In this document: in pieces, positions 34,701 to 36,534 of the stretch
How the letters are laid out: each line of letters starts with the position of its first letter
Position numbering within the stretch: position 1 is the stretch's first letter
Origin: Conidiobolus incongruus B7586
Taxonomy: Eukaryota > Entomophthoromycota > Entomophthoromycetes > Entomophthorales > Conidiobolaceae
NCBI GenBank assembly: GCA_000697335.1
Contig: JNEM01012261.1
Span: 1 to 36,534 of the forward strand
Direction: 5' to 3'
DNA: 36,534 nucleotides
Notes under the pieces: generated by a model
Told to the model about the DNA's origin: nothing
The model's database searches: none
What the model saw: only the letters and a program-made list of their open reading frames with translations
Translations under genes and position numbers: made by a program

Positions 34701-35269
34701 TAATAATTTCATCAAGAATGATAATAAACATATATTTATTTTTAATAATTGGTGAATTTTAATTTTAATTTATAGATTATAATTAAAATAATTTGTTATA
34801 AAATAGGTATTATTAAATATTATTTTATTAAAAAATTTAATACATTTTTGAAATAATATAACTAAAGTTTATTATATATATTTTTTAGATATTATAAATT
34901 ATTGAAATATAGATTTTGAAAAAAATAATTAAACTATATCATAATGAATATTAATGTAAAAGTCTCTGACTTTCTAATAATGATTATGTTTTTAATATAG
35001 AAAACCTTGATATAATAATTAATTATTACAGTTTTAAATTAAAGATCATATAAGTAATAAAATAATGACTTATTTTATAAAATTTTAATAAAACTAAATT
35101 ATATATTTTAAAATATGAAATATTTTTTTAATTAATTGTTTTTTAATTATAAAATAAAGATTAATAAAAATAATTTATAATATATTATTCTATTTTATCT
35201 ATATTTTTCAAAGTTTTATTATACGCTAAGCAAAATAAGTTAAAATATTAAATCTATTCTTATTATTGG
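31795..35269. other. AT-rich intergenic DNA
   Basis: No gene was recognised. A frame at 32883-33098 lacks an ATG start (it begins TTG) and has a random AT-rich composition. A hairpin at 33613-33660 is listed separately. Confidence 0.55.
33613..33660. repeat. Short inverted repeat with GC-richer loop
   Basis: TATCACAAA (33613-33621) is a perfect inverse of TTTGTGATA (33652-33660). The 30-base loop contains GGGCTG, AACCCT and GGTCTC, unusual in this AT-rich stretch. It could be a small terminal-repeat element remnant or an RNA hairpin. The arms resemble the GTGATT word of the mariner ends only weakly. Confidence 0.4.
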
Positions 35270-36534
35270 TTTAAAAGATAAAAATGCAAATGTTCTAATT
35301 TGTGATTTTTCAAATATTATCTTAGTAATACCAAATTAAATTGAAAATATTAAAATTAATTAATATTTTAGAACTTATTTATATTTATTGGTTGATTTGT
35401 AAGAAATATATATTTTAAATTTTATAGTTAAATTTAAATTACTTAATTCAAAAAAATAATAATTTAAAGTTTTTGTCATAATATCATTAGAATTTAGGTA
35501 TAAATCTTTTAAAATAACCTATTATTAAACAAAAGCTTAAAAAAAATAATATTTTATCAATAATAAATATTATTAGATTTGTTATTTTAGACCTAAGAGT
35601 GATATTATTCATAACTTACCAAAATCTAAAAAACTAGTATATTTTATATGCTTTTATTGATAAAATAAATGAAATATACTAAATATCATTATTTTTTCTA
35701 AACGAAAGGATAAATAAAGTGATTTAATATCTTAATATTAGATATACTTGATAGTAAGCTCAAATTTAATTTCATTTATAAGAAATATATAACTCAAAAT
35801 ATACAAATGATATAAATTAAGCTAAATTAAGTTGGTAATATTAAAAATAATGGAAATATAACCAAAAAAAAACTTATTATATTTAAGCTTTGTAGTTGAT
35901 TTATTATAGATTTTTTAACATAATTCTTTATATATAAGCCAAAAAAATTATGATTAAAAAGAAAAAATTTATAAAAACCAATAATTAAATATATCATTTA
36001 TAAATACATATTTATTTATTAATGAGTTATAGTTACACTCGCTTCTATTATTTAATTCCATAAGTTTATTAATTAAAAAATATTTTGTTATTTTGTCTCA
36101 TATTTAAATGATATTTCAATTGAAGATTTTATTATAGATATATGATAATAATTATTATTGATAATATTTGCAAAAATTTATATATCCAACTGTATTAAAG
36201 TTATTCAAAATATAAAAAAATATTATATTTAATGTATTTATTAAATTATAACCCTGATTATAATAATTATCTTGATAATTAAAAAATATATTGTAATTTA
36301 AAAAATTTAGTAAATAAACTTAATTTATTAAAATAATATATAATTTTAACATTTAATAGAATATTATTAATAAATATTAGGAGCTATTTAAAAGGATTGA
36401 AAAAATATTAATTATTATAATTGATATTTGATATATTCTATATTTATAAAATAATATATAAATCTTACTAAAATTTTGAATATAATATTATATCTAAACT
36501 TGATATTGAAATAATAATGATATATTATTTTTTA
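35270..36534 (+). mobile_element. Heavily decayed mariner relic cut by the window end (copy D)
   Basis: AAAAATGCAAATGTTCTAAT (from 35280) then TTGTGATTTTTCAAATATTA aligns closely with the left end of copy A (AAAAATGGGAAATTTTTTAA then TTTCTGATTTTTCAAATATA). Near 35560-35630 the sequence again matches copy A at about 1005-1062, including AATCT after a TTACC or TTACCT word. Copy A is about 1.3 kb, so the right end should lie just past the window. No readable protein remains. Confidence 0.6.

Overview
This window looks like nuclear DNA of an early-diverging, very AT-rich fungus. The reasons are short GT-AG introns (39-56 bp), a Zn2Cys6 transcription factor, fungal-type Na+/phosphate symporters, a Dap1/PGRMC haem protein, a Dicer-family gene and decayed mariner transposons. 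Entomophthoromycotina (Conidiobolus-like) fits best, but that is inference from gene content and base composition. Genes stand out as islands of higher GC in intergenic DNA that is nearly all A and T.

Layout: 692-1999 is a decayed mariner with recognisable terminal inverted repeats (TIRs). 5864-7357 and 13079-14572 are two tandem, same-strand PHO89-type Na+/phosphate symporters. Between them lie relics of at least two more Tc1/mariner copies. 16075-18606 encodes a Dicer-family protein without a helicase, in which the first RNase III domain has lost every metal-binding residue while the second is intact. A broken dsRNA-binding-domain-like tail follows it. 19206-19780 (minus) is a two-exon Dap1/PGRMC gene. 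20202-20504 is an unidentified broken coding block, followed by a hairpin-rich block of raised GC. 21655-22390 (minus) is a pseudogene of a SUV39/Clr4-type histone H3K9 methyltransferase, and more decayed coding pieces on the same strand reach about 25110. 25.1-29.9 kb is AT-rich and holds another mariner relic. 29948-31794 is a three-exon Zn2Cys6 transcription factor. 31.8-36.5 kb is AT-rich and ends in a mariner copy cut off by the window edge.

The most interesting points are the one-sided Dicer, the dead H3K9 methyltransferase gene a few kb away, and the nature of the stop codons in all relics. Those stops sit where Trp, Gln or Arg is expected, so they are C-to-T or G-to-A changes. The two phosphate symporters share a nearly identical 3' half (about five differences in 600 bases) but a clearly diverged 5' half. 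This suggests gene conversion and argues against a repeat-mutating process being active now. No tRNA, rRNA or CRISPR array was seen. All comparisons were made by eye, without database searches.
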